NCBI RefSeq assembly: GCF_900155865.1
Contig: NZ_LT707006.1
Location: 3,078,577 to 3,142,576 of the forward strand
Origin: Bacteroides bouchesdurhonensis
Lineage (GTDB): Bacteria > Bacteroidota > Bacteroidia > Bacteroidales > Bacteroidaceae
DNA: 64,000 bases
Reading direction: 5' to 3'
The notes below the pieces were generated by a model that did no database searches, had not been told where the DNA came from, and was given only the letters and a program-made list of their open reading frames with translations. A program made the position numbers and the translations under genes. Positions 56,622 through 63,747 of this stretch are shown piece by piece; position 1 is the stretch's first letter, and every line of letters starts with the position of its first letter.

Positions 56622-57698
56622 TCAAGATGCAGTATACGTGCCCGAATTGATAGGTTCGTTCTTATTTATATAAAGTGTTTGAGTAGGGAATGCAAAATCG
56701 AGCCCTGCTTTATTAAAAGAAGTAAGTATCTCCAAATTCATATCCGAAGTAACTTTCAATATATCACCTTGTTTCTTTATATAGTAGTTATAAGTGATAA
56801 CAAGTGCCGAGTCAGCGTAATCTGTAAAAACTGCAGAGATATCCGAAGGATTTTCAGATACATTTTCCATCCTTTTGGGAATAGCCCTCAATATATCCAA
56901 AGCCTCTTTCATTTTTTCAGGTGTTGTATCATACGTCAATCCGAGTTTTACAGTTACCCGGCGCATCGGTTCGGAAGAGATATTGATGATTGATGTATCC
57001 GTAATTTTATAATTCGGAAGCGTGGTAATACGCCTATCATAGCCCAATATTTTTGTACTCCGCACGCCAACATCAACAACTGTCCCCTCAGTACCATTCA
57101 CATTTATTGTATCGCCAATGCTGAAAGGCTTGTCTGTAAAGATGGTAAAAGCACCGAAAATATTCTTTACCGTATCTTGTGCAGCCAAAGCGAAAGCAAT
57201 ACCACCAATACCCAGAGTACCTAATAACGCACTGATATTAACGCCGATGTTACTTAATGCCATTACAAGTCCGATAATCCATACAATGACCAAAATTGTC
57301 CTTTTAATAACTGGCATCATTGTATTGGCCTTTCCGTCGGAGTTATGCCTCCAATAAATCTGGAGCAAGCCACTGAATAGGCGAGCAAAGATCCAAGTAA
57401 TATCCAGAATAATCAAAATTCGATAAGCATTGTCAACAACCTTGACGAAACTATCCGGATAGACCAACCTGTGAATAGCTATCCAGATACCAAGTAATAT
57501 TACAGCAAACTTTATAGGTGATTCTAGAGAATAATAAATAATATCATCTACCCTGTTAGTGGTGCGGTTGGTAAATGGCTTGATAACCTTCTTCCCCAAC
57601 AATGATAAAAGTTTTATCAATATGAACGCTCCCACTACAATAAATATGGAAATGACCCAGTTTTCAACGGTATTTCCCCCAATTTCCTGTTCCAACAT
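56622..57698 (-). CDS. MscS-family mechanosensitive channel
   Basis: 358 residues. Four to five membrane helices (about 12-190) with the pore-lining ALLGTLGIGGIAFALAAQDTVKNIFG (Gly/Ala-rich TM3), then the cytoplasmic beta domain starting FSIGDTINVNGTEGTVVDVGVRSTKI, both signatures of MscS. It releases osmolytes on hypo-osmotic shock. It is the last gene of a leftward envelope-stress group. The preceding small ORF ends 89 bases upstream and no -7 box is visible between them. Confidence 0.92.
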   Translation of the reverse strand: MLEQEIGGNTVENWVISIFIVVGAFILIKLLSLLGKKVIKPFTNRTTNRVDDIIYYSLESPIKFAVILLGIWIAIHRLVYPDSFVKVVDNAYRILIILDITWIFARLFSGLLQIYWRHNSDGKANTMMPVIKRTILVIVWIIGLVMALSNIGVNISALLGTLGIGGIAFALAAQDTVKNIFGAFTIFTDKPFSIGDTINVNGTEGTVVDVGVRSTKILGYDRRITTLPNYKITDTSIINISSEPMRRVTVKLGLTYDTTPEKMKEALDILRAIPKRMENVSENPSDISAVFTDYADSALVITYNYYIKKQGDILKVTSDMNLEILTSFNKAGLDFAFPTQTLYINKNEPINSGTYTAS

Positions 57699-57787
57699 AT
57701 TCTCAATATTTTTAATTATTCATTTAAAAAATTATATTCTTATCTGCTTTCTTCTGTCATTCTACTCTTTCCATATAAATCTTACCC

Positions 57788-57955
57788 TCAATTATAATTT
57801 TTATGCAATTTTCTGTCCGCTAAACCACATTGTACCAATTGTTGATTCATTTTTTGTATCAACAATTCTTCTACAGATAGAACACCCTGTTGGGTAAACA
57901 AATAGAGCTTAAATTTGGCAAAAAACGCATATACTGCACCCGATTCCTCCATCAT
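57788..57955 (-). CDS. Small hypothetical protein (55 residues)
   Basis: Not recognised. A 55-codon ORF starting ATGATGGAGGAATCG and ending at TGA 57788. Its product has a balanced, helical look: VYAFFAKFKLYLFTQQGVL then SVEELLIQKMNQQLVQCG, with no stop-rich or repetitive character. GGAGG lies 9 bases before an in-frame GTG at 57961, which is an alternative start two codons upstream. It is co-directional with the beta-barrel gene upstream and mscS downstream, in a gap that would otherwise be 365 bases. Confidence 0.5.
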   Translation of the reverse strand: MMEESGAVYAFFAKFKLYLFTQQGVLSVEELLIQKMNQQLVQCGLADRKLHKNYN

Positions 57956-57995
57956 CCACACATGTGACAGCCTCCGTTATTTATGGACAAAGCAA

Positions 57996-58028
57996 CCCGT
58001 TCCTGTATAGTTATTACTCAGGAACGGG
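57996..58028 (-). terminator. Hairpin after beta-barrel gene
   Basis: CCCGTTCCTG (57996-58005) and CAGGAACGGG (58019-58028) form a perfect 10-bp stem with a 13-base loop, 36 bases after the beta-barrel gene stop. The T-run on the minus strand is weak. Confidence 0.6.
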
Positions 58029-58063
58029 CTCTAATAATAATCTTAGTTCCCAATGAAACATTG

Positions 58064-58579
58064 TTAAAACTTATAGCCATATCCTAACATAATGACCACA
58101 TTATCTTCATGTGCAAGCATAAATTTAACTTCCGCATTTAAAAAACTATGAGAGGATAAAGGGAGAGAAATACCGCCACCTAAATTAAATGCAAACTTTG
58201 ATGTATTATCGCTCTTTTGTTCAATGTTTTCACCGTCTACGGTAATTGTACGTTTTCCGTAAAAATTATTCTGCATACCAATACCGGCAAGCGGATAAAC
58301 AGAAAATCCCTGTTTATCTTTACTAAAATTGAATACATAGTGGAAGTTGAGGTTTACATCCAGCCCTGTTATTTTATCTTTAGGAAAGAATAATGTAATA
58401 TCCGGAGCTAGACGAAGGTTGTTTGCTATAACATAGCGTCCCTGTACTTCCAGCCCAAATCTTTCATAATTTGTCTGGTAACCTAAATTTCCCATGATAG
58501 AGCCTTCACCTTTCAATGTCTGCGCATCTACTCCTGCGGTAGCCATAATAATCATAATAAATAATAATATTTTTTTCAT
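58064..58579 (-). CDS. Outer-membrane beta-barrel protein
   Basis: 171 residues from the ATG at 58579 (MKKILLFIMIIMATAGVDAQ), which gives a clean signal peptide; the open frame extends 32 codons further but those run into the preceding stop region. The mature part is alternating beta strands with YPLAGIGMQNNFYG and a C-terminal MLGYGYKF ending in Phe, typical of small 8-strand OmpX/OmpW-like barrels (porin family, DUF6850-like uncertain). Encoded between a YtxH-like protein and a small ORF in the envelope-stress group. Function unknown. Confidence 0.75.
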   Translation of the reverse strand: MKKILLFIMIIMATAGVDAQTLKGEGSIMGNLGYQTNYERFGLEVQGRYVIANNLRLAPDITLFFPKDKITGLDVNLNFHYVFNFSKDKQGFSVYPLAGIGMQNNFYGKRTITVDGENIEQKSDNTSKFAFNLGGGISLPLSSHSFLNAEVKFMLAHEDNVVIMLGYGYKF

Positions 58580-58675
58580 GATTTCTTTTTTTTGATTGAT
58601 AAAACGTTTTAAAAATACAGAGAGAGCAATGCGATTTTTTTTCATAATTCCCTCTCTGCGAAAATCAACATCCAC

Positions 58676-58972
58676 TTATTTTTTTGCATTGTCTGCAAAG
58701 TTGTGGACTTTGTTCTTCATCTCATCGGCCTTCTCTGCAACATTAAAAGTCGTGTCGGCTACCTTATCGGCAACTTTTGTCCCAGCATCTATGACTTTGT
58801 CTTTAGCAGAACCAACAAAATCTTCTGTCTGGTCAGTAGCTACATGAAGGGCATGAGATATTTTATCCTTTACTTGCTTTGCTTTTGAAGATTGACAACA
58901 GCGATAAACAATAGCTCCGAAAATGGAACCTAATCCAAGCCCTATCCAGAAATTTGAACATTTACTTTCCAT
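58676..58972 (-). CDS. YtxH-like small membrane protein
   Basis: 98 residues. A short glycine-rich helix near the N-terminus (FWIGLGLGSIFGAIVYRCC, about 8-26), then a long amphipathic, Lys/Asp/Ala-rich helix (about 30-98) with repeating KDKV-, AD-KVAD- patterns, the layout of YtxH/LEA-like stress proteins. Such proteins are induced by general stress in Bacillus; here they sit with GlsB/YeaQ, a barrel protein and MscS. It begins 35 bases after the GlsB gene stop. Confidence 0.75.
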   Translation of the reverse strand: MESKCSNFWIGLGLGSIFGAIVYRCCQSSKAKQVKDKISHALHVATDQTEDFVGSAKDKVIDAGTKVADKVADTTFNVAEKADEMKNKVHNFADNAKK

Positions 58973-59007
58973 AATTAAAATTCAGTTTAAAAGTTAATAA
59001 ATACGAT

Positions 59008-59259
59008 TCAAGAAACACGTGGTTTTCTGAATAAAGAAACAATCCATAACAGCAGAATAGCACCTACAATAGATGTTATGAGGCTGCCGAGAATTCCAAC
59101 AGTGGCGATCCCCAACAAACCAAAAACCCAGCCACCCAGAAGACCGCCTACGATACCAACCAATAAGTTGATGAGTAGTCCAAAGCCGCCTCCTCTCATA
59201 ATTTTGCCAGCAACAAATCCAGCAATAATTCCAATAATAATGTACCAAATAAAATTCAT
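59008..59259 (-). CDS. GlsB/YeaQ/YmgE family stress membrane protein
   Basis: 83 residues, almost entirely three hydrophobic helices separated by Gly-rich turns: IIGIIAGFVAGKIMRGGGFG, LLVGIVGGLLGGWVFGLLGI and a third ending in LFRKPRVS. This Gly pattern defines the transglycosylase-associated/GlsB/YeaQ family, small inner-membrane stress proteins of unknown activity. First gene of a leftward group with ytxH-like, barrel, small ORF and mscS. A -7 box and a 13-bp hairpin lie in its 5' region. Confidence 0.9.
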   Translation of the reverse strand: MNFIWYIIIGIIAGFVAGKIMRGGGFGLLINLLVGIVGGLLGGWVFGLLGIATVGILGSLITSIVGAILLLWIVSLFRKPRVS

Positions 59260-59292
59260 ACACTTTTAAATTTAGGATTTATAATCAATTTA

Positions 59293-59333
59293 AAACTTCT
59301 GTTTTTTCAGTCTTTTTCAGAAAACAGAAGTTT
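59293..59333 (-). promoter_or_regulatory. Stem-loop in leader of glsB group
   Basis: AAACTTCTGTTTT (59293-59305) pairs perfectly over 13 bases with AAAACAGAAGTTT (59321-59333). It lies between the predicted transcription start and the GlsB start codon, and on the minus strand is followed by TAAATTG, so it could attenuate or stabilise the mRNA. Confidence 0.6.
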
Positions 59334-59352
59334 CAATATATAGTTCGATATG

Positions 59353-59360
59353 CAAAAATA
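59353..59360 (-). promoter_or_regulatory. Promoter -7 box of glsB group
   Basis: TATTTTTG on the minus strand, a TAnnTTTG match, 93 bases upstream of the start codon. Confidence 0.4.
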
Positions 59361-59631
59361 CAATTAACAATAATTTTAATATTAGAAAATTATCACTTTA
59401 ATCCTCTAAAAAGTTTCAATTTACAATCAAATCGTGATTTTTTTTTAAATTAAAGTTTGTTCCTTTTTCGAATTAACCTAAACATTTATCATCACGGATT
59501 CATGTTAGAGGAGTATTTTACTGGATTGTCAAAAATCCACAGCTTGATTACTTTTATCCATCAAGGGAAAACTATTCTATGGATAGTCATTAGTCATTCA
59601 GTTCCAGTATTACTAATGCTCTAATCGTTCT
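59361..59631. other. AT-rich intergenic stretch
   Basis: About 270 bases between the glsB promoter and the frameshifted ORF. It carries a 40-codon open frame from ATG 59502 with no family resemblance or promoter box, and two copies of TTCTATGGATA (near 59575 and 59628). No supported gene. Confidence 0.4.
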
Positions 59632-59866
59632 ATGGATAAAATACATATAATTATGGAGTGGAATAATATCCTTAAAGAGAAGTTCTCGCAATTAAGCAAA
59701 ACTAATTATGAAGAAACACTTCAAATATGTCTAAACGCATATTCCCGAAGGATGCGAGAAGGAAAAGTCACTTGCTATCGAAGCTTATAAATTGCGTTGT
59801 CATAGTTTGATAGAGAATCGTTATATGTGTCCCAGATTTCCGGGAGAGAAACAAAAAAAGAAGTGA
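59632..59866 (+). pseudogene. Frameshifted small gene
   Basis: One frame reads (from ATG 59632 or 59653) KEKFSQLSKTNYEETLQICL, NAYSRRMREGK, then stops at 59790 after an unconvincing tail. Shifting by one base inside GGAAAAG (59761-59767) continues smoothly with SLAIEAYKLRCHSLIENRYM, CPRFPGEKQKKK to a TGA at 59864. Dropping one A of the AAAA run would restore a single product of about 70-77 residues. Either a genuine pseudogene or a homopolymer base-call error. I do not recognise the family. Confidence 0.5.
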
Positions 59867-59975
59867 AAAAGAAATTTTATTAAATTCTTTTAGCACTTAA
59901 TCAATGTGGTGTCAAAATGAAGTAACTCTTTAACTACAATATACATGATTATAAAGATATAAAAAGACCGAATAT

Positions 59976-61103
59976 TCAGTCTTGCTTTTTATCTCCCTTC
60001 ATTTTGGACTTACACGTTTTATATCCATCCGTTAATGTTTTCATAAATGCCACGATATCCGCCTCTTCCTTAGCAGTCAATCCTAGATTACCCAACTCTT
60101 CCCCGTTCACAGTAGCGGGATACTCTGCAAGAGGATATTCATTACCTACATCCCGGACATTATAAAAATGAACAATATCTTCCAACGTTTTAAAATACCC
60201 GTTATGTCCGTAAGGAGCAGTTAATTCTACATTACGGAGTGTAGGCACACGAAACTTACCATTTTCATCTTCGGATTTCACAATGGCACCTAGACCTAGA
60301 TCAATAGAGTCAGAAGTTAACAAGAAATATTTAGTAGGTACCTTATAATGTGGATTGTCTGGATTCCTAGGTATTCCTAGATTATCATATGTAAAATCAG
60401 TAAAGAGAATTTGATAAGCCTGTTCATCCCGCTCCATAACATGGCAATTGGCACATTGCCCCTCAGTCTTAAACAGTTCCATTCCCCGCATCTCTTGTTC
60501 TGTTAACTTGCATTCCCCCTCCATATAGGCATCAAATTTAGAAGAAAAAGGAGAGAGCTCTTCTGAAGACTCATACGCAACCATTGCATCAGTGATATAT
60601 GCAAAAATTGAATCCACATCATCAGTCTTTCCATAAATGCGTACTAATTCTGAATAATAAGCTGTACGCTTTACCTTTTCTACTACCATATTTTTATCTG
60701 CATTCCCCATTTCGACAGGATTCAACAAAGGAATCCCGGCCTGATCCTGTAAAGAAGGAGACCGTCCGTCCCAGAATAGGCCCCCAACATAAGTCGAATC
60801 AGAATCATCATAATGTAATTCTGGAATATACTTGGCATAACATATACTCATAGAATTACGTTGAGAAAAAAGGCTGGCTATGGCACCGGGAGAAACAGCA
60901 CGGTGCTTCTCGTCACTGAAACCTTTCGAATTATCATGGCAGGTTGCACATGACTGTCCTGCAGGTTCGGACAAAGTAATATCATTGAAAATAAGTTTTC
61001 CCAGTGTTTCTTTATCATTGCATATCTTGAGATGTGTATTTCCACACGCAGTAAACAGCGAGCCAAACAATACCATATAAAGTAGTTTCTGCATAGTGTT
61101 CAT
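59976..61103 (-). CDS. Di-heme cytochrome c peroxidase, lipoprotein
   Basis: 375 residues from the ATG at 61103; the upstream ATG at 61136 would sit at the transcription start. A lipobox LFTAC (Cys20) places it in the periplasm as a lipoprotein. Two heme c sites: CATCH (52-56) and CANCH (217-221), the CcpA/MauG layout. It reduces hydrogen peroxide with electrons from a respiratory donor, giving aerotolerance. Transcribed alone from a complete promoter. Confidence 0.92.
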   Translation of the reverse strand: MNTMQKLLYMVLFGSLFTACGNTHLKICNDKETLGKLIFNDITLSEPAGQSCATCHDNSKGFSDEKHRAVSPGAIASLFSQRNSMSICYAKYIPELHYDDSDSTYVGGLFWDGRSPSLQDQAGIPLLNPVEMGNADKNMVVEKVKRTAYYSELVRIYGKTDDVDSIFAYITDAMVAYESSEELSPFSSKFDAYMEGECKLTEQEMRGMELFKTEGQCANCHVMERDEQAYQILFTDFTYDNLGIPRNPDNPHYKVPTKYFLLTSDSIDLGLGAIVKSEDENGKFRVPTLRNVELTAPYGHNGYFKTLEDIVHFYNVRDVGNEYPLAEYPATVNGEELGNLGLTAKEEADIVAFMKTLTDGYKTCKSKMKGDKKQD

Positions 61104-61144
61104 AGTCAAATGAGATATAATAACGTTATAATCCATAAATTACT

Positions 61145-61175
61145 CAAATATAGAATATTTTTGCCAAATTACAAA
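61145..61175 (-). promoter_or_regulatory. Peroxidase promoter with -33 and -7 boxes
   Basis: On the minus strand TTTG (61172-61175), 19 bases, then TATATTTG (61145-61152): a full match to TTTG-N19-TAnnTTTG. Confidence 0.7.
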
Positions 61176-61458
61176 TAACATATAACATTTCTACTACATT
61201 ACCAACTCGTTTTTTTTTAAACGACATATTTTAAAGTATTCAAGTTTCCTATACAAAATGTAAATATGCATATATCCACTTACATCTTAACTCCATTACT
61301 CACATAAGTACAAGAGCAATTGATGACGAAAAAAAGATAAGTCCAATCGAACGAATCACATTTATAATCCAGATTCCTTTCATATTTTAGCAGCCCCTAC
61401 AATTTTAAAGTAATACAAAACACGATAAGTATAACGATAACCTAACAGGTCAACCTAT
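61176..61458. other. Intergenic stretch after DUF5131 gene
   Basis: About 280 bases upstream of the peroxidase promoter. A 27-residue hydrophobic frame (61300-61383, minus; MKGIWIINVIRSIGLIFF then SSSIALVLM) is open but has no promoter box. No terminator hairpin is evident for the DUF5131 gene. Confidence 0.4.
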
Positions 61459-62202
61459 TTATTTGAAATTTATTCCGGCTTTACGTGCCTGTGAATGCTG
61501 GAATTGGCGTTTGATAAAATATAATTTTTTATCTTTGATAAATTTGGCTCCAGTCTGTTTGAACCAGAAAGCAATATCATTCTCTACGCATACATTACGT
61601 AGTTCCATTACCCAATCGAAATCACATAAACGAGCTTCATATCCCGATTCTCCACCCACAACTACCTGTTCAATCCACATACCAATATCGAAAGCACTAA
61701 GGTCTATCCTTTCTAGAAGTGGCTCGCAGATTATGATTTTATGCTTGATAGGTGCAGCTTTGTATATAGGTAAGCGGTAATCGGCACACATCTGATTCTC
61801 AACTGTACAACAAATAGTCACATTCTCATACCCATCACCCCAATCTTCAGGTAAATTCTGAGCAAAACGATCAATACGTTTAGTAATCATCATAAAATTA
61901 AGATCACTACGTTCACGCATCATCGCCCAAGCCTCCATGCGCCAATGGTCGGCATCTTCGATAAAGAAATCGGATGTAAAACAAGTATATACCATTGTCC
62001 CTGAAGGAACTTTGTAATCCCCATTGCGTTTCCTGCGTATTGGCAAATCGAAGTTTTTCGTTTGCGCTACTACCGAACTATCCACATCACGCTTGACATC
62101 ACCACGATAAACGTAGCAGTGTTTACATCCTGGACTTAACTTGTGGCAACCGTGCCATAAATTCCACATCACTGATCCTTTCACAATAGCGTTTGTTGGC
62201 AT
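61459..62202 (-). CDS. DUF5131 family protein
   Basis: 247-residue soluble protein of the DUF5131 (phage Gp37/Gp68-like) family. The N-terminal WNLWHGCHKLSPGCKHCYV carries three close cysteines (GC...GC..C) recalling radical-SAM iron-sulfur binding, and EPLLERIDLSAF and VVGGESGYEAR are family motifs. Relatives occur both in phages and in chromosomes; the reaction is unknown. No phage genes adjoin it here. It follows the double-esterase gene after 67 bases with a hairpin between. Confidence 0.82.
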   Translation of the reverse strand: MPTNAIVKGSVMWNLWHGCHKLSPGCKHCYVYRGDVKRDVDSSVVAQTKNFDLPIRRKRNGDYKVPSGTMVYTCFTSDFFIEDADHWRMEAWAMMRERSDLNFMMITKRIDRFAQNLPEDWGDGYENVTICCTVENQMCADYRLPIYKAAPIKHKIIICEPLLERIDLSAFDIGMWIEQVVVGGESGYEARLCDFDWVMELRNVCVENDIAFWFKQTGAKFIKDKKLYFIKRQFQHSQARKAGINFK

Positions 62203-62216
62203 TACACTTTCCGCAG

Positions 62217-62252
62217 ACTCCTGACGTTTTACAAACCATAAGCGTCAGGAGT
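62217..62252 (-). terminator. Hairpin after double-esterase gene
   Basis: ACTCCTGACG (62217-62226) pairs perfectly with CGTCAGGAGT (62243-62252), 16-base loop, 18 bases after the esterase stop. The T-run is weak, so it may be leaky into the DUF5131 gene. Confidence 0.6.
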
Positions 62253-62269
62253 AATAAATAATAATGAAT

Positions 62270-63655
62270 CTATTTTTTTAAAGACTGATATACAGTTTTT
62301 GCCATAACCTTTGCACCTTCTTCGTTAGGATGAATACGGTCTGGGAATAATTGAGGCATTCCATCCATTGCCGTATGAAGGTCTATAACAGGCAAATCAT
62401 TTTTCTTGGCTACTTTCTTGATCATTGGAATAATTTCCTCGACAATAATATCATCGTTTATATGTTCTCCGACCAGATAAGCTTTTGAAGGAAAGCAAAG
62501 ATAAATTTTTGGCTGAACAGGTAATGCTTTAAATGAATCAATCATAGTCTGTAGATCCTTCATGTAATCTGTCTTGTATTTCCAATTAAATGATTTACTG
62601 TCATTAGTCCCTAACTTAATAACAACTATATTAGGCGCAAAGGCCAATGCATCTTTATATGCTTGTTCTTTCATATAAGGATGATCACCTTTATTTAATA
62701 AAGTACGTGCACTGACTCCGAAGTTTTTCACCCAATAACTATCCCCTAACAGACGACTCAATACAGAAGGATAACTATCATGTTTCGGGTTTCTTGTTCC
62801 TACCCCATACGTAATACTATTACCAATACATGCCACGCGTACAGCATCTTTACGAATGGCTTTAAAACTACGTAACCAAGAAGTCAGTTCGTCAAGCATT
62901 TCATTTTTATAGGCAAAATCCTCACGAATACCCCAACCATGACCACCAGTTGGATAAATATGAAGGACGGCAGGAACTCCTTTTTTATTCAAAGCCAAAT
63001 AATAATTAACTCCATTAGCAGGAGGAACCGCCTTATCATCATCACTATAAACAATGAAAGCACGAGGAGTCTCTTTCGTCACCTGCTTTTCATTAGAATA
63101 TTTGTTTTCCAGCTCAACAGAAGCATCTTTACCCAAAAGAAAATCATGAGAACCCATGTGAGTATATGATTTATCCATTGTGATCACCGGATAGAATAAA
63201 ATCTGGAAATTAGGACGAAGTTCCGGTTGGGTATGTGTTGCGATAGTCGATGCAAGATGTCCTCCTGCAGAAGAGCCCATGACACCAATATCATTCGGAT
63301 TCAGATTCCAGACATCAGCACTGTCCCTAGCCATTTTCATTGCTGCTTCCCCATCAGAAATAGGAATTGTATAATCTCCGTTAGGCATACGATATTTCAC
63401 AACAATCAAAGCAATACCTTGTTTATTAAAGTAAGGTGCCCAATCATATCCTTCATGACCTACAGCCAGATTCACATATCCCCCACCTGGAAAAGCAACT
63501 ACGGCACGACCTGTTGCCAATTCCGGATCCGGAAGGAAAACACGTAGTGATGGTTGTTCAATATCAAAAGATTTGGGAGCATTTTGAGCCGTTCCCCGCG
63601 AACTTGCTAACAAAGTAATTAACAGTAAGAAGAGAGTAGAAAATTTCTGTTTCAT
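62270..63655 (-). CDS. Secreted double esterase: alpha/beta hydrolase plus SGNH hydrolase
   Basis: 461 residues with a signal peptide ending GTAQ. N-terminal domain (about 30-265): alpha/beta hydrolase of the BD-FAE/acetyl-esterase type with oxyanion loop FPGGGY, nucleophile Ser129 in GSSAGG, Asp206 or 207 and His239 in GGHGW. C-terminal domain (about 272-461): SGNH/GDSL hydrolase with IGNSIT (Ser280), LGTND (Asn351) and DRIHP (Asp439, His442). Both triads look intact. Likely deacetylation of plant polysaccharides or glycans; the substrate is not visible. Divergent from the MATE gene. Confidence 0.88.
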   Translation of the reverse strand: MKQKFSTLFLLLITLLASSRGTAQNAPKSFDIEQPSLRVFLPDPELATGRAVVAFPGGGYVNLAVGHEGYDWAPYFNKQGIALIVVKYRMPNGDYTIPISDGEAAMKMARDSADVWNLNPNDIGVMGSSAGGHLASTIATHTQPELRPNFQILFYPVITMDKSYTHMGSHDFLLGKDASVELENKYSNEKQVTKETPRAFIVYSDDDKAVPPANGVNYYLALNKKGVPAVLHIYPTGGHGWGIREDFAYKNEMLDELTSWLRSFKAIRKDAVRVACIGNSITYGVGTRNPKHDSYPSVLSRLLGDSYWVKNFGVSARTLLNKGDHPYMKEQAYKDALAFAPNIVVIKLGTNDSKSFNWKYKTDYMKDLQTMIDSFKALPVQPKIYLCFPSKAYLVGEHINDDIIVEEIIPMIKKVAKKNDLPVIDLHTAMDGMPQLFPDRIHPNEEGAKVMAKTVYQSLKK

Positions 63656-63693
63656 AGTATCTTTATACTTTGGTTAATGAATAATTAGATGTG

Positions 63694-63701
63694 CAAAGAT
63701 A
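63694..63701 (-). promoter_or_regulatory. Promoter -7 box of double esterase
   Basis: TATCTTTG on the minus strand, a TAnnTTTG match, 38 bases before the esterase ATG. Confidence 0.5.
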
Positions 63702-63713
63702 GCTATTTTTATG

Positions 63714-63721
63714 TATATTTG
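63714..63721 (+). promoter_or_regulatory. Promoter -7 box of MATE transporter
   Basis: TATATTTG matches TAnnTTTG, 26 bases before the ATG at 63748. Only 12 bases separate it from the divergent esterase -7 box, so the two polymerase sites must overlap and may compete. Confidence 0.5.
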
Positions 63722-63747
63722 TACTTTCTTTTAAACAGAAAATTCAT

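Noticed and set aside
58994..59263. 89-residue alternative frame over the GlsB gene
   Set aside because: The other frame (59008-59259) has the exact Gly-rich GlsB/YeaQ pattern, while this one is Trp/Cys/Arg-rich and unlikely.
59502..59624. 40-codon plus-strand frame before the frameshifted gene
   Set aside because: No promoter box, no recognisable family, and the region is AT-rich with chance open frames.
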